Numbered from the stretch's first letter, positions 21,329 to 32,256 are shown. The stretch: DNA of 64,000 nt from Kalaharituber pfeilii (GCA_015179045.1 WHUZ01000008.1:310001-374000); one strand, 5' to 3'. Notes: a model not told the origin generated them from the letters alone. Made by a program: numbers and translations.

Positions 21329-21685
21329 GTCTAAACCGGTTCAGGTCGATTCTGGCAGTACAAGGTGTAAAATTCTACCTTAATTAGGGCCCGTGATAGT
21401 AATGGTTTAGAATAACAAATGTGAGCTATAGAATTACCAACTTGTTAATCATAGCCATGCACTGTCATGTGTCACATATTGTATTGCAGTGGATCTCTGA
21501 ACATAACGTTGTGGTTTCTAAGTTGTTATGGTAACAGCATCTAGTAACGCAACAGCTCTTATTTTAAATTACATCTCTGATGACTACCTCACCAATGCTC
21601 GCTACTTAGCTCTGAGTGTGGATTTGTATCATGCAATGAATTCTCGTCACTTTTTGGAACTGTAGCACTTATGATATGGGAGTTA
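21329..21685. other. AT-rich spacer, no gene
   Basis: No supported coding or RNA gene. Confidence 0.4.
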
Positions 21686-21697
21686 AGGGACATCAGC

Positions 21698-21766
21698 AGC
21701 CCTGCCATGGCGAACAGCTGCACGCGGGGTCACGTGAAAGGAAAAAAAAAAAAGAAAAAAAAAAAA
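21698..21766 (+). mobile_element. Tail-B micro-retroposon, 69 bp
   Basis: Flanked by AGGGACATCAGC (21686-21697 and 21767-21778). Poly(A) interrupted by single G residues. Confidence 0.9.
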
Positions 21767-21778
21767 AGGGACATCAGC

Positions 21779-22209
21779 TACCAGGCGCAAAATGCGTCAC
21801 ACCTACTGTTATGTATTTGAACTTTCAACGCTGGGGAAACACATACATAAGACTAATTGCACTAAACGATTTTAAATCAGTTTTACCATTTGTGCGGCCG
21901 ACAAATTTTTGGTACAGTAACCCCATTGCAATCAATAAATTACATTGACTCCATGATCTAACTGTTACAATAATCACGGTACTGCCTATTTTTGCACCAA
22001 CAGTGCTGGAGCTGCGGCCAATATCTATGTGCATATATTGCAATGATTAAGAGAATTGCGGATTGGAAATAATCTCTACACTCGCCCAATTGTTACCAAG
22101 TCATTTGCTTGCTCTGCATTTCTAAACACGCATTTTCTAACATGCAGTCAATCACTAAGTGATGAGCTTTTGCTCACATATTTTCTGTTGGGAGGAGGTT
22201 TTTGCACTG
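21779..22209. other. Spacer, no gene recognised
   Basis: No supported coding region. Confidence 0.35.
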
Positions 22210-22213
22210 CTAC

Positions 22214-23286
22214 TGTTCTGGCCTACCGACGAACATTGCGGTTCGCGAACCGGCCAGGCCCATTCGCGAATCGGCCAATTCGTCGGTGGGCTGGCTGATT
22301 CGCGAATGGGCCAGCCCACCGACGAACACTAGTTTAGTACAAGTACCACTAGGTACCTCTACGTACTACCAGTGATTGAGTATAGAGAAACATTCTGCTA
22401 CCAGCGTTAATTGATAAGCCAGTTACTGTGTGCTAGCACAGCCCTATTGCCACTGACAAGTTGCCACCTATAAGTTGCCACTTGAAAGTTGCTGTCGGTG
22501 ATAAGTTGCTACTTCTTACCTACATACTAGAAGATAATACAGACAGTTTAATTAATAATTCACTACGCTTCTAGACTACTGTAGTTAAGAATACCAATTT
22601 GTAATCATTATTGTTAACCGAAACACTAGAAGAAAACTCCTAAATATGCTTCTAGTATTCTTCTTACTCTAAGCGAAATTTTGGAGTGTTATCTTCATAG
22701 GTAGAGATTTCCGGAATCCTCCGCCATTCTGGTATTATATTGTGGCAGTAACAGAGATTGCGTTGATGCCAAGAATGAAAATTTTGGTGGTTGTATTACC
22801 AGAAACAGTAGATAATAAGAGCCCTGCAAGTGCCAAGTACCCACTTTAAGCAACCTCATCATGATAAAACTTGTCAAGACAAAATTTCATGTTCTTGTCT
22901 AGGTACCTGTTCTTCTCTTCGTTGTACATGCATACATCAAAAGGTTAAATGTTCTTATTCTTGTAATAAAAGCAATGCTGGTCAATGTACTAACCAGGAG
23001 AATGAGAGTGAACATAGTGATGTATATAGTACTATTGTTTGTACATAGATGACTGCATAGGGGGATAGGAGACTGTGGAAATTGCTTAGCTGGCTGTATG
23101 ATAGATCATTATTGCATTAAATCATAAGCGAGTATATATATTACATATAGGTACATCGAGGTACATTCATGTTCGCCGCTGGGCCAGGTGTTCGTGGCTG
23201 GGCTGGCCCCGTGAAAAAACACCATATGTTTTTCACGGGGCCGGCCGGTTCACGAATCGGAAAATGTTCGTCGGTGGGCCAGAACA
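22214..23286. mobile_element. 1.07-kb TIR element with 4-bp target duplication
   Basis: Terminal inverted repeats TGTTCTGGCCTACCGACGAA / its complement with one change, flanked by CTAC (22210-22213 and 23287-23290). Each end also contains long palindromes (GTCGGTGGGCTGGC...GCCAGCCCACCGAC on the left; CCCCGTGAAAAAACACC...TTTTTCACGGGG on the right). A second copy lies inverted at 59514-60596. The 130-bp flank on the right recurs without the insertion near 27770-27900. Confidence 0.75.
22830..23048 (+). CDS. Cys-rich 72-residue frame in the TIR element
   Basis: Encodes a cysteine-patterned peptide (CSCLGTCSSLRCTCIHQKVK then CSYSCNKSNAGQC) that resembles a CXC/CRC-like zinc-binding segment. The frame is kept in the other copy (59760-59978, minus) with only a few substitutions. 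It may be the C-terminal exon of a lost transposase; no DDE domain is seen. Confidence 0.45.
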   Translation: MPSTHFKQPHHDKTCQDKISCSCLGTCSSLRCTCIHQKVKCSYSCNKSNAGQCTNQENESEHSDVYSTIVCT

Positions 23287-23410
23287 CTACCATCACCGAT
23301 GGGGTAATGATGTGCCCACCGGTAATGATGTGCCCTCTTGGCACTCCTCATCATACATTCTCCCATCGTATTACTTATTGCAGATATATTGAAATTATAT
23401 ACTACAAGGC
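23287..23410. repeat. 130-bp dispersed repeat
   Basis: ACCATCACCGATGGGGTAAT through CCTCTTGGCACTCC and ATTACTTATTGCAG recurs inverted at about 27770-27900. It was the landing site of the 1.07-kb TIR element. Confidence 0.65.
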
Positions 23411-23422
23411 TAATTCAACATC

Positions 23423-23476
23423 TTTTTTTTTTTTTTTTCCATTACTCGCTTGCCGCCGCAGAGGACTATGGCGAGG
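23423..23476 (-). mobile_element. Tail-A micro-retroposon, 54 bp
   Basis: Flanked by TAATTCAACATC (23411-23422 and 23477-23488). The hairpin is mutated (GTCC...GCGG). Confidence 0.85.
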
Positions 23477-23649
23477 TTAATTCAACATCGCTAAATCAGA
23501 ATCTTTCATCAGAATCACCAAAAAATCAATAAATCAAGATCTGTGACTAAATCTATCATTCTCTATCAAAAAAACCCCCCTTCTATATAACCTACCCAAT
23601 ATGACTCAAAACCAAGATATTATTATAGAAAGCTATCAATACATATTTG

Positions 23650-24009
23650 TAGTGAGCGGCACGAGCTAGCTCGAGCCGAGCTGGAGGGTGAGCTCGAGCT
23701 GGCGTGGCATGAGCTCGAGCTAGCTCGAGCCTGGATTGATTATATACATAATATTGACAAACATAATATTGACAAACTAAACTAAACTAAGCTAAATTTT
23801 CATCTTTCTCACTACTATCAGCTAAATTGTGCATTTCGAAGTTGTTGGTAGGTCAGAATGAGCTCCAAGTCTCTAATTATTACTATATTAGGTATTTACA
23901 GTTTATGAAACCTTGCACTGGCTAAGCATCTTAGCGAGCTGTCAAGAAAAACACAAGCATGATCTTGGCTCGTTTGAGCTCGAGCTGGCTCGGCTCGTGC
24001 CGCTCACTA
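23650..24009. mobile_element. hAT-type MITE, 360 bp
   Basis: Inverted ends TAGTGAGCGGCACGAGC / GCTCGTGCCGCTCACTA, with an 8-bp duplication CATATTTG (23642-23649 and 24010-24017). Eight-base duplications and a TAGNG start fit hAT. Interior has GAGCTCGAGCTAGCTCGAG palindromes but no coding capacity. A 291-bp copy lies inverted at 52417-52707. Confidence 0.85.
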
Positions 24010-24017
24010 CATATTTG

Positions 24018-24506
24018 CCCTGCATTAGTCTATTAGGTTATAGTCAGCAATTGCATGCAGAGTTCATCTGGAATAACTATACTTTCAAATATATTGAGAA
24101 AGCTTATATTTTCAGGCTAATCTTTGTATATCAAATCACTAATAGTATTCTCAGAGTTTTCAGGTAATCTAGAAATGCTAGGACTATGCATGGTGATAGC
24201 TGAAGAGCTGGAAATAATGACTATAACTTATTTGAGGCCTTCAGTAGAGATGATGAGCTCTGTAGCTCAGAATTTGCTAATAATACCTTTAGTCTTGGGT
24301 GGTTGGTAGAGCGAATATACACATACATAATGCATACGATATGCTATTGCTAATGCATTGCTATATAAGCTGTGTAGAGGAGTACATAGCTAGTCAAATA
24401 GTTCTCTATACCTACAATCCCTATTATAATAATATTGCAGAGGTGAAAGCGGCGCCTGAGGTAGTGGAAAAGAAAAAGTAACAAAATTTGGAAAAATAAG
24501 TAAGAG
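24018..24506. other. Transposon debris
   Basis: 24140-24310 is similar in inverted orientation to about 25480-25680 (shared words such as CAGAGCTCATCATCTCTACT), suggesting fragments of one retroelement interior. No intact frame. Confidence 0.4.
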
Positions 24507-24511
24507 GAGAA

Positions 24512-24716
24512 TGTAACAAATCTGGTAAATGTAGAGAGTTACTATCTAGTAGGTCAAAAAGACACTTAACTAGCAATACTTGCTAGTCTCTATATAGCTC
24601 ATATAGTGCTCATTTATACAACTGTGATGCCGTCCAATATTAGCTCCGAGTCGTATATCGTATACACATGTGCATCCACCGACCACCTACCCTATGGTTA
24701 CAGTGAACCCGTAACA
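24512..24716 (+). mobile_element. Solo LTR, decayed
   Basis: Starts TGTAACAAATCTGG and ends GTAACA, with a 5-bp duplication GAGAA (24507-24511 and 24717-24721). It is homologous to 25771-26002 but has many C-to-T and G-to-A differences (e.g. TGTAACAAATCTGGTAAATG against TGTTACGGAGGTGGTAAACG), as expected from RIP. Confidence 0.75.
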
Positions 24717-24821
24717 GAGAAGAAGTTAAAGGCAGCAGTAAAAAAGATCCTGAAAGTAGAAAAACAGGCTGAGAAAACAGAGAAGTAGCAGAGATAAAAA
24801 GGCTACTGAGGGAAAAAGGTA

Positions 24822-25320
24822 TTTTTTTTTTTTTTTTTATATCATTAATCGCTGGCCGCCCTATGGCCTATGGCCATGTGCTATGGATTTATAGAGAAAA
24901 CAGTAACTAGAATCAGTCCCCCCCCTCCCCTGAACGACCATAAACGTAGCTAAAAGAAAAGGTAACGTCACTCTCCGAGCATCTCCATCAGCCTCATCAG
25001 TGGGTCTTCTCCCCCCTCCCCTTCGACCCTCGGTGGTCTCCTCACGTGATCCTCCCCCCCCGGCCACCTCCGCCGCGACACTCTGCACTGTCCTAGCAGA
25101 TGTCTCGTTGTCTCCTCCTCCTCCCCGCACCACCTGCACTCTGGTCCGTCCCCTTCCCCAATTTGCCACCTCCAAGCACGTAGACCCTTACCCCCCAACA
25201 GCCCCGCCAATTTCCCTGTCAGGTGCCCCAACCTCTCTAGTGGTCTATATGCCAATTCCAACCGGTTTCTCTCCCCCACCCTCTCCCTCCTTCCTCTTTG
25301 TCTCATACCGGCTTCCGTAA
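24822..25320 (-). mobile_element. LINE 3' fragment, 499 bp
   Basis: Flanked by GAGGGAAAAAGGTA (24808-24821 and 25321-25334). It carries tail A and the end of LINE ORF2: a frame at 24968-25306 reads RNRLELAYRPLERLGHLTG...GLRAWRWQIGEGDGPECRWC...TTRHLLGQC, the C-terminal zinc knuckle (CRWC...HLLGQC). Severely 5'-truncated. Confidence 0.9.
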
Positions 25321-25334
25321 GAGGGAAAAAGGTA

Positions 25335-25765
25335 CAGTAATTAGGTATGAAAGAGTATAAAAAGAGGGTAAAATAGAAGCAAGAAGAGAAGGAACATGAA
25401 GTAGCTAAGTGGACTGAAATGATGGGTAATGGAACAGTTCACATATGAGGCTATGGCCGAGAAAAACCTATGGTTGATATTAGAGGAGGATCTAAACAGC
25501 CAAGGGAAGGGGTGGCTAAAGAAGTATCATTAGCGAATTTTGAGCTACAGAGCTCATCATCTCTACTAGAGCCCTCAAATGCAGCTACATTTATCATCTC
25601 TAGTCCTTCAACTACCACTATATCAAGTCCTAGCATTTCTGGATCATCTAAAGACTTTAAGGATACTAATAATAACATGAAGATCTAAAGATTAGCCTGA
25701 GAATCTGAATTTTATCTATATATTTGAAGCTATGCTGTATTCCAAATAAATTCTATATGCAATTG
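25335..25765. other. Retroelement debris
   Basis: Similar in inverted orientation to 24140-24310; no intact gene. Confidence 0.4.
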
Positions 25766-25770
25766 CTGAC

Positions 25771-26002
25771 TGTTACGGAGGTGGTAAACGCAGAGAGTTA
25801 CCGTCCGCCAGGCCAAAAAGACACTTAACTAGCGATACTCGCTAGTCCTCTGCGTAGCTCATATAGCACTCATTATGCGACTGCGACGCCTTTGCTGTTG
25901 CATGCCGCCTATATCGCATATACCCATTTCGTATGCGCTTGCATTTTTCGCATTTTTCGCGCGCTCCACCGACCGCCCACACTACGGTCGTGGTGAACAA
26001 CA
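25771..26002 (+). mobile_element. Solo LTR, little decayed
   Basis: TGTTACGGAGGTGG...GAACAACA, 232 bp, flanked by CTGAC (25766-25770 and 26003-26007). CpG-rich words such as CGCATTTTTCGCGCGC remain, in contrast with the copy at 24512. Confidence 0.8.
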
Positions 26003-26007
26003 CTGAC

Positions 26008-27245
26008 TATAACTTAATGGACTGATATATAATGAATAAGTATTGATAGATCTCTTTAATAATATCTTAATTTTGGATGATATTAGGTAGGTCATTTGCG
26101 AGGAGGTGTTTTTTTAGATGGAGCATGACAGATTTATTCAGAGATCTTGATCTTTCGTGATTCTGACCAAAAGATTCTGATGTAGCGACATGGAATTAGC
26201 CTTGTACTAATTTATATCGGGAAACGATCGCCTACCTAGAAATGACGCGCATCTTGGCATACCTCATGAGAAATCATTTTCACAATATCTTCGGCAACCT
26301 ATATGCCAGTAATATCAAATAAAGTGATATAGATACAATGATGTCGGAATATTATCTACATATTCTATTGCCTATATTCAATGTCAAGCTCTTGCTATAT
26401 CAATAAATATATCAACAGGGCAATTTAACCACTCTCTCTCTTACACTCCTACATATTGCCAGTTAAATAGTACTAACATCTATGCTCTTATAGCTGCTAT
26501 CACTCACTAATGGCCATGGTATATAGTGGCATATGCTATAGGGGGGTAGGATACTTCAAGCTCTATTCGCAAGTCTAAAAGTGAGCAATTGCAGCCACTC
26601 TAGCTATACTAATTTATCCTTAGTTATAATAAATAGAAGGTACAGAGGCTGAACATACTATTATATACTCTACAGCTACTTACAAGATTAATATAGGGCT
26701 ATTTGCACCTTTAGACGCTTCTAGTTTACCAATTGAAGATGATATTTGTAACGTCGACGGGGGTCTTGGGCGGAGGTCTTGCCAAGGGGTACGGTCAGCT
26801 TGAGTATCGGCAGCGGTTCGGTGGCTACGGGTCGAGGACTACGGCAGCGGTGGCGGCGGCTGCGGCGGTTCAGCGGCTAGGGGTCACGGACTATGGTAAT
26901 GGCAGCAGCGGAGGAGTATGAGAAACTAGGCGGGTCTGTTAATCAACAAGACAATGGACAAGGAGAAGAAGAGCTATCTACAGAGGCGGACCTGGGGCCC
27001 TTATATGCTTGGGAATTGACATAGAAAAGGAATACAGGACTATTACAATATGAGAAAGAGAATCCGAAATGCAAGAGCGGCAATAGTAATGCTAATATTG
27101 GAAGACATATCAATGAGCTGTCAGAGAGCTAATCAACCGGGCCGGGACGGCTTGTCAGGCCTTTCCGAGTCGGCTATTAGTAAGGTCTCACTTCCGGCTT
27201 GGCACGTCGGCTCGATTTGACTTGTCGGCTGCGGAAAAGGACGAC
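26008..27245. other. AT-rich repeat debris, no intact gene
   Basis: Low-GC DNA probably altered by C-to-T decay; a GGCAGCGG-rich stretch occurs at 26755-26925. I cannot assign a family. Confidence 0.35.
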
Positions 27246-27311
27246 ACTTTTTTTTTTTTTTTTATTTTTTATTTCATTACTCGCATGCCGCCCTGTGGTC
27301 TATGGCGAGGT
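27246..27311 (-). mobile_element. Tail-A micro-retroposon
   Basis: T-run with ATTTCATTACTCGCATGCCG and CTATGGCGAGG. No convincing target duplication. Confidence 0.65.
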
Positions 27312-27457
27312 ATAAGTTAACTAACTAGCTAAAACATATGAAAAAATAACAGTCTTATTACATAGGTGGGGGAGTGTGCTGAGCCTGCCTATTTCCTTCC
27401 TCTGTTTGGCTCGTACACCTCCGATCGTAACCATTTCCCCCCAAGTCGAACTTTGCG

Positions 27458-27755
27458 CCAAGCCATGGCAGGGTCCCTGGGCAAGCCCTCGAAGCCCGGA
27501 GACAGGCTTAACAAACAAAGAACTTTCTATCATATCTACTTCTACACCCTGAATCCGGAAACCTCCGGACGGTCCAAAAACCTGATTCCAGAAACCTCCG
27601 GACGGTCCTTTCGGTTTCTGCCTCAGGGAGGCTATCCCCCCTCCCCTCTTCCCCACACTTTCGCATCCCGGCAAGCAAACTTCCCCGACGGCAAATTTCG
27701 CAGTTTCCTCCACACCTTCGCAACCTGCGGATTTTTCCCGACCCGGGTCGGTAGA
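27458..27755 (-). mobile_element. SINE-like element, second copy
   Basis: On the minus strand it starts TACCGACCCGGGTCGG and continues through CCGTCCGGAGGTTTCTGG and AGGGACCCTGCCATGGCTTG, matching 44782-45093, but the last part of tail B and the poly(A) are missing. A small internal duplication repeats the GGACCGTCCGGAGGTTTC block. Confidence 0.6.
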
Positions 27756-27769
27756 TATAAAACAGTAGT

Positions 27770-27900
27770 ATGTAATTTTAATACATGTTGTATGCCTGCA
27801 ATAAGTAATACAATGGGAAAATACGTGGAAAGGAGTGCCAAGAGGGCGCCTCATCACTAGTGGGCACATCATTACCCCATCAGTGATGGTAGCGATCCTT
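27770..27900 (-). repeat. 130-bp dispersed repeat, uninterrupted copy
   Basis: Inverted relative to 23287-23410. It keeps GCTACCATCACTGATGG, the junction that is split by the TIR element in the other copy, so it serves as an empty-site reference. Confidence 0.65.
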
Positions 27901-28348
27901 GTCATATATGGTCGATGCCTGTCACCTGAGCCGAGGTTACGAAATTTGCCATAGTACAGCCGCCATGGTTACGATTATGGCTCAGTAAGCTGACATTGGT
28001 ATTCTCTTTTACTCTTTGGGTTTCAACAGCGACATGAGGTTGAGCTCTATTGTGGGACGCACAAATACAGGAGTTAACCCTGCATGTTACAGTACTTGCA
28101 CCAGCTGATCTTTCATGCAATGACCTTACCCTACCCGTGCTGTTGGGCGTTCCAATACCGGTTTGCATGCACCTACGATCGCTAGCGAATAAGTGTGAGT
28201 AATGCCTTCTGGTTTCCATTGTAGGGAATGATCCCCCTCTGGCCTACCTTCCTGGGTATCGGCCCGACTGTGGCTAAAAGATAACGAAAATAAACGAACC
28301 GCATGTGCCAGATTTTGATGGATCGGAGGTGTTCGATCGGGCGTACTA
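27901..28348. other. Intergenic, no gene recognised
   Basis: No supported frame. Confidence 0.35.
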
Positions 28349-28670
28349 GTTTTTTTTTTTTTTTTGATTTTTTTTGATCACCGCTTTCCCCAACCTGTAT
28401 TTCCAGTGTCGCAGGCCTTTGCCACCCAGCAGGCCTGCCAGGCCACTTGTTCTGTGTCCTAGTCTTCGGAGTGGCCTGTATTGCAGGGCCTCCCCCTGTG
28501 GTCCTTCACCCACATGACCGCTACGTCCAAGTCTCCTTTCGCGACTCTCGCCTCCCAGGCTTCCCTGACCATCTGGGCTGCCCCTTCGTGGTTGGGTCTG
28601 CCTAGGCTATCCTTTGGAGCTTGCTGATCGCTATTCGGGAGTCCGAGAAATCGTAGTCTTTTATTCTGGT
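28349..28670 (-). mobile_element. LINE ORF2 fragment, internally deleted
   Basis: On the minus strand ARVAKGDLDVAVMWVKDH (RNase H region) is followed by LAGLLGGKGLRHWKYRLGKA, with a deletion between. Poly(A) follows coding sequence directly, without tail A, so the RNA was cut or primed internally. Target duplication not found. Confidence 0.6.
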
Positions 28671-29501
28671 GTTTCTATAAATCGCAATAGTTAACAAACT
28701 CCCCGGTGAAAAGATATCTTCGTGCAGAATTCGCATTCATTTTTGCTAGTTGTACATGCGACTGAACCACGTCCCAAGAATTGTCTTGTTTAGTTCTTAA
28801 ATTAAAGTTTTTTTGGTTCACATAACCCTGCTTACAAGGTAGAAGTCTATGGCAGGGATAGATTAGAGATTGAATTACGTGAATACTCATGAATTGGAGG
28901 CCCGTAACCGTTGATTCAACCAATATTACTTATCTATACTATGTATGAACCTAGTTCACTGCGGGTTGGGCACCCAACGAAATAGAAAAGCATCCTTATA
29001 GGATGAACGATACCTAGTTTAGTTAAACCGATACAACAAGGGGAAACATCAGAATGATATGCATATTAGATTCTTCCAGTTCCTAAATACGTGGCTACAA
29101 GCAATACAAATGTGGACAATTTAAATTCTAGGGCCAAAAAAGCATGCGAACAAAGTTACGTATTCTCCAGTTAAACCCATGTAAGTAATGTCTCTGCTTC
29201 CCAGTAACTGTGCCCTGTGCTTCCTTTTGTTACGATTCGGTCTATGGCCATGGCAATTTCAATCTGGTTGCCTCTAGATATTCGACAAGATACCTCTTAG
29301 CTTCAGCGCTTAGGAACCTGCTTATCTTTGGTGTTTTTGTGTTTTTGCTTTTGATCGAGCAAAGGGCGAAGAGCCTGGGGGAAGATAGGTGTACTAGATG
29401 AGATTGGATTTCCAAGAGTTATTAGCTGCAGGCCATTTATGACCCCGACATTGTAGCATGCTGGATTAACTCGGAGCTCCAGTCAAGCTGAACTGAACTT
29501 G
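28671..29501. other. Intergenic, no gene recognised
   Basis: Small frames (28675-28923, 29210-29401) have no motif support. Confidence 0.35.
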
Positions 29502-29514
29502 TAAAGCTCAAACC

Positions 29515-29709
29515 TTTTTTTTTTTATTTTTTTTTTTTTTTTTTTATTTCATTAATCGCGTGCCGCCCTGGGGGCTATGGCGATGTTTAGTTAAATAACA
29601 GCTAAAGAAACTAACTCAAATGTAGTAACATGCCCATTCTCACTCTTTCCCTGCCCACAATAAGACCTTGGCTACTTCCGCCCCATAGGCGGTATGCGAG
29701 TAATGAAAT

Positions 29710-29740
<31 letters not shown>

Positions 29741-30087
29741 TTCCGCCCCTCCCCCCTTCGGCTGTCTCAGACCGTCCGCCCCTTTCGGCAGTTTGTCCTT
29801 CCACGGCTTGCAGTTTGTCGTTATGTGCGTGAAGTTTTCCGGAGCCATCCCGCACCAGCGGCATTCTGGGGAGTCTGCCTTGCCTATTCCGTATCTCCAC
29901 TCTTTTAGCCCTTTGTTTCCTAGAATGCCTGTCAGTGTTGATACTAACCGGCGGTTGTCTAACTCCTGTAGTGGTCGGTATGACAGTTTCAGGCGATTTC
30001 TTTCCTCCGCTCTGATTGCCTTTCCTTCTTGACGTATCCCCGCTTCCGTAACTATTTCATCTTCGCACTGCAGGGCTGTGCCAACCT
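29515..30087 (-). mobile_element. LINE 3' fragment, 573 bp with nested insertion
   Basis: Flanked by TAAAGCTCAAACC (29502-29514 and 30088-30100). Minus-strand frame 30118-29760 reads GIRQEGKAIRAEERNRLKLS...LKEWRYGIGKADSPECRWCG...FTHITTNC, the ORF2 C-terminal knuckle, then 3' UTR and tail A. A tail-A micro-insertion is nested at 29685-29737. Confidence 0.9.
29685..29737 (+). mobile_element. Tail-A micro-retroposon, 53 bp, nested
   Basis: Only ATAGGCGGTATGCGAGTAAT GAAAT and poly(A); flanked by TACTTCCGCCCC (29673-29684 and 29738-29749). Inserted in the opposite orientation inside a LINE fragment. Confidence 0.9.
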
Positions 30088-30300
30088 TAAAGCTCAAACC
30101 GATACAATGAGCTTTCACAACTAGTATTATATATACTAAATTAATGATCCCAAGAATGTAAGTCTAGATTTTTTTCGTACGCATACTCTGCTTCCACACA
30201 TTTACAGGACCTGTGCTGGTGTTCCATAATCCTCTCACCCCTTGAGTTTCAATATTCACGGTCATCTCTACTGCTCACCCTAAAACCAACGAAACACTCG

Positions 30301-31061
30301 ATGGAGGATTGTGAGGCTCGCTTAGACGTGTTTTCAGCAGAGTTCTTACCCCTCGCTGTGCCAGATCCGACTCCCATTATCCCTACCGCTATTACTCTAG
30401 ACTCAACCGAACAACAGACAAGTCTGATAGTTCTTCCGCCAGGAGTCGACCTTCTGGGGATTATTTGCAGGTGAATATCTATATTACTGATACAATACAA
30501 GTTTAATTCACGGTCTTCAAGAATTCATTCTAACAAATGACATATAGGCGGACTATGTCGGCCGGCACCAAAACCATCTCGGACAGCCTTCTACACTGGC
30601 ATGATGTCCACTTGGGATCCACAAGAAACGCTCTATATTTTACACCACATACGTGTATCCCCAACCTAAACCAACTACCAACTCCATTGTGTCACAATCC
30701 TGAGCATGCAACTAATATTACAAGCAACACAATTCATCATTCAGTTCTCAATGAAATGTTCTCGGCGGTACCAGCACCTTACAATAACTATCCGCAAATT
30801 GTCCATGATTATGACCCCATGGCTGAAGGTGCAATGGATGAGAACCAGGGGAGTGATTTACAGAATATTGGTATGCACTTGGACCGGCAGGATGCCCCAT
30901 CCTTGCTCAATGTTGCAATTTCTCAATTGAAGGAACGTCAAGTGATCTTCTGGATGCCTCCCCAAGTTCCACATGACTTCGTGGCTGCTCCAATGTTACC
31001 CGGATATGACATTAAATTTGAAGAACCTGCAATTTTTGCGGATCCAGCCGTTCTTCGATAG
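30301..31061 (+). CDS. Two-exon hypothetical protein
   Basis: Exon 1 30301-30470 (ATG at 30301: MEDCEARLDVFSAEFLPLAV), intron 30471-30547 (GTGAAT...CATATAG), exon 2 30548-31061. The splice preserves frame (codon AG|G) and gives 227 residues. The protein is rich in Pro/Asn/His and acidic in the middle (DYDPMAEGAMDENQGSD); no domain is recognised, and no signal peptide or membrane segment is seen. The flanks are LINE debris, so it may be a host gene stranded among repeats or part of a lost element. Confidence 0.5.
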
Positions 31062-31727
31062 GCAGAGGGTACACTCAACCAATACAGTACTTCACGTTTT
31101 CAGTGTACATGCTGACTGTGACCATCCAAACAGAAGACGCCTCCTTTTGTGTCAGGGGACGTCCGTTTTGACCAATTTGGTGCCCGACAACGAATCAGAT
31201 TATAATCCTTAATATTCGTTCCCGGAGAGTGCACTGGGATTTACGAAACTGGAATGCACTGCGGTCGTGGACTCTAAATTTGCTTTGGTGAAACACATCC
31301 TCTCCCCTGAGGCATGTGTTTGTTGACGTGTAAGACTGTGCGCTAATGCATGTTGAACCTTCCGATTTTTCGGTTGTGGTGAGGATCGGGTTTCTCTTTG
31401 ATCTTATTTCGTTCTTATTTTCTTTGTCGCCGCAAGCGCTCTCAGCCGTGGCATGTAATTGATTACCTAAAAAGAGAAAATTAATGGAACAATTGTGTAA
31501 CGACACAGTAACGATTTTACAAATAGTAAGGCGAATCTTTTTTTCGCTGATTCCGCTCCATCCGAGGACCATATGTTCTCGAGTCTATAACTCAAGCCGT
31601 TACGTCTGCAGCCTGTCAACGAGCCAGAATGCTTCTGAGTACGGTGGGCCAGGATACGTAATCACTGCATATGCCTCTGCACAATATATGGAGGCGGTCT
31701 CGCTTTAAGTGGCAATACTCACACCAC
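31062..31727. other. Intergenic, no gene recognised
   Basis: 3' flank of the hypothetical gene; no further supported frame. Confidence 0.35.
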
Positions 31728-31740
31728 TTGGGAGAGGATC

Positions 31741-31792
31741 TTTTTTTGTTTTTTGTATCTGTGATCGCGTGCCGCCTTATAGGCTATGGCGA
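31741..31792 (-). mobile_element. Tail-A micro-retroposon, 52 bp
   Basis: Flanked by TTGGGAGAGGATC / TTGGGAGACGATC (31728-31740 and 31793-31805; 12 of 13). Hairpin GCCT-ATA-AGGC, a paired variant. T-run interrupted by G. Confidence 0.75.
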
Positions 31793-31805
31793 TTGGGAGA
31801 CGATC

Positions 31806-32190
31806 GCCATGGATAGAACGCCTGGTGACAGAACCTCAAGTTCCCAATGAGCGACACAACGGATGGTGAGGTAGCTTCAATAAGTTAGGGGGTACCTTAT
31901 TCAATTGATTGATGCGACTCGATTATAAAGATAAACTTAGACATTTTTACTTGAGCGACTGCGGCGTGAGAATCGCCGAGCTACACTGCGCGGAGCCGCA
32001 GATCAGCCATCTGGCAGACTGGTTTTGCCGAGAGGATTGCCTGAAGTTATGACTGCGAGAGTCTTTTTGCTGTGTCGTCACGGGCAACCATACACGATCG
32101 ACCAAAATAATGAGTAATAGGGAAAAAAAGAAAAAAAGCAAGGAGGAAGCGGCCCCTGCCACTAAGGGGCTGGGGAGGATCTACTAGCTA
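31806..32190. other. Spacer, no gene
   Basis: No supported feature. Confidence 0.35.
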
Positions 32191-32256
32191 GTAAAATATG
32201 TATTCGGACGTAGCGCATAATGTGCATTAGTACCCCTGTCCGAATACATATTTTAC
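32191..32256. repeat. Inverted repeat, 19-bp perfect arms
   Basis: GTAAAATATGTATTCGGAC (32191-32209) and its exact complement (32238-32256) around a 28-bp loop. Could be a miniature transposon; no target duplication found. Confidence 0.7.
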
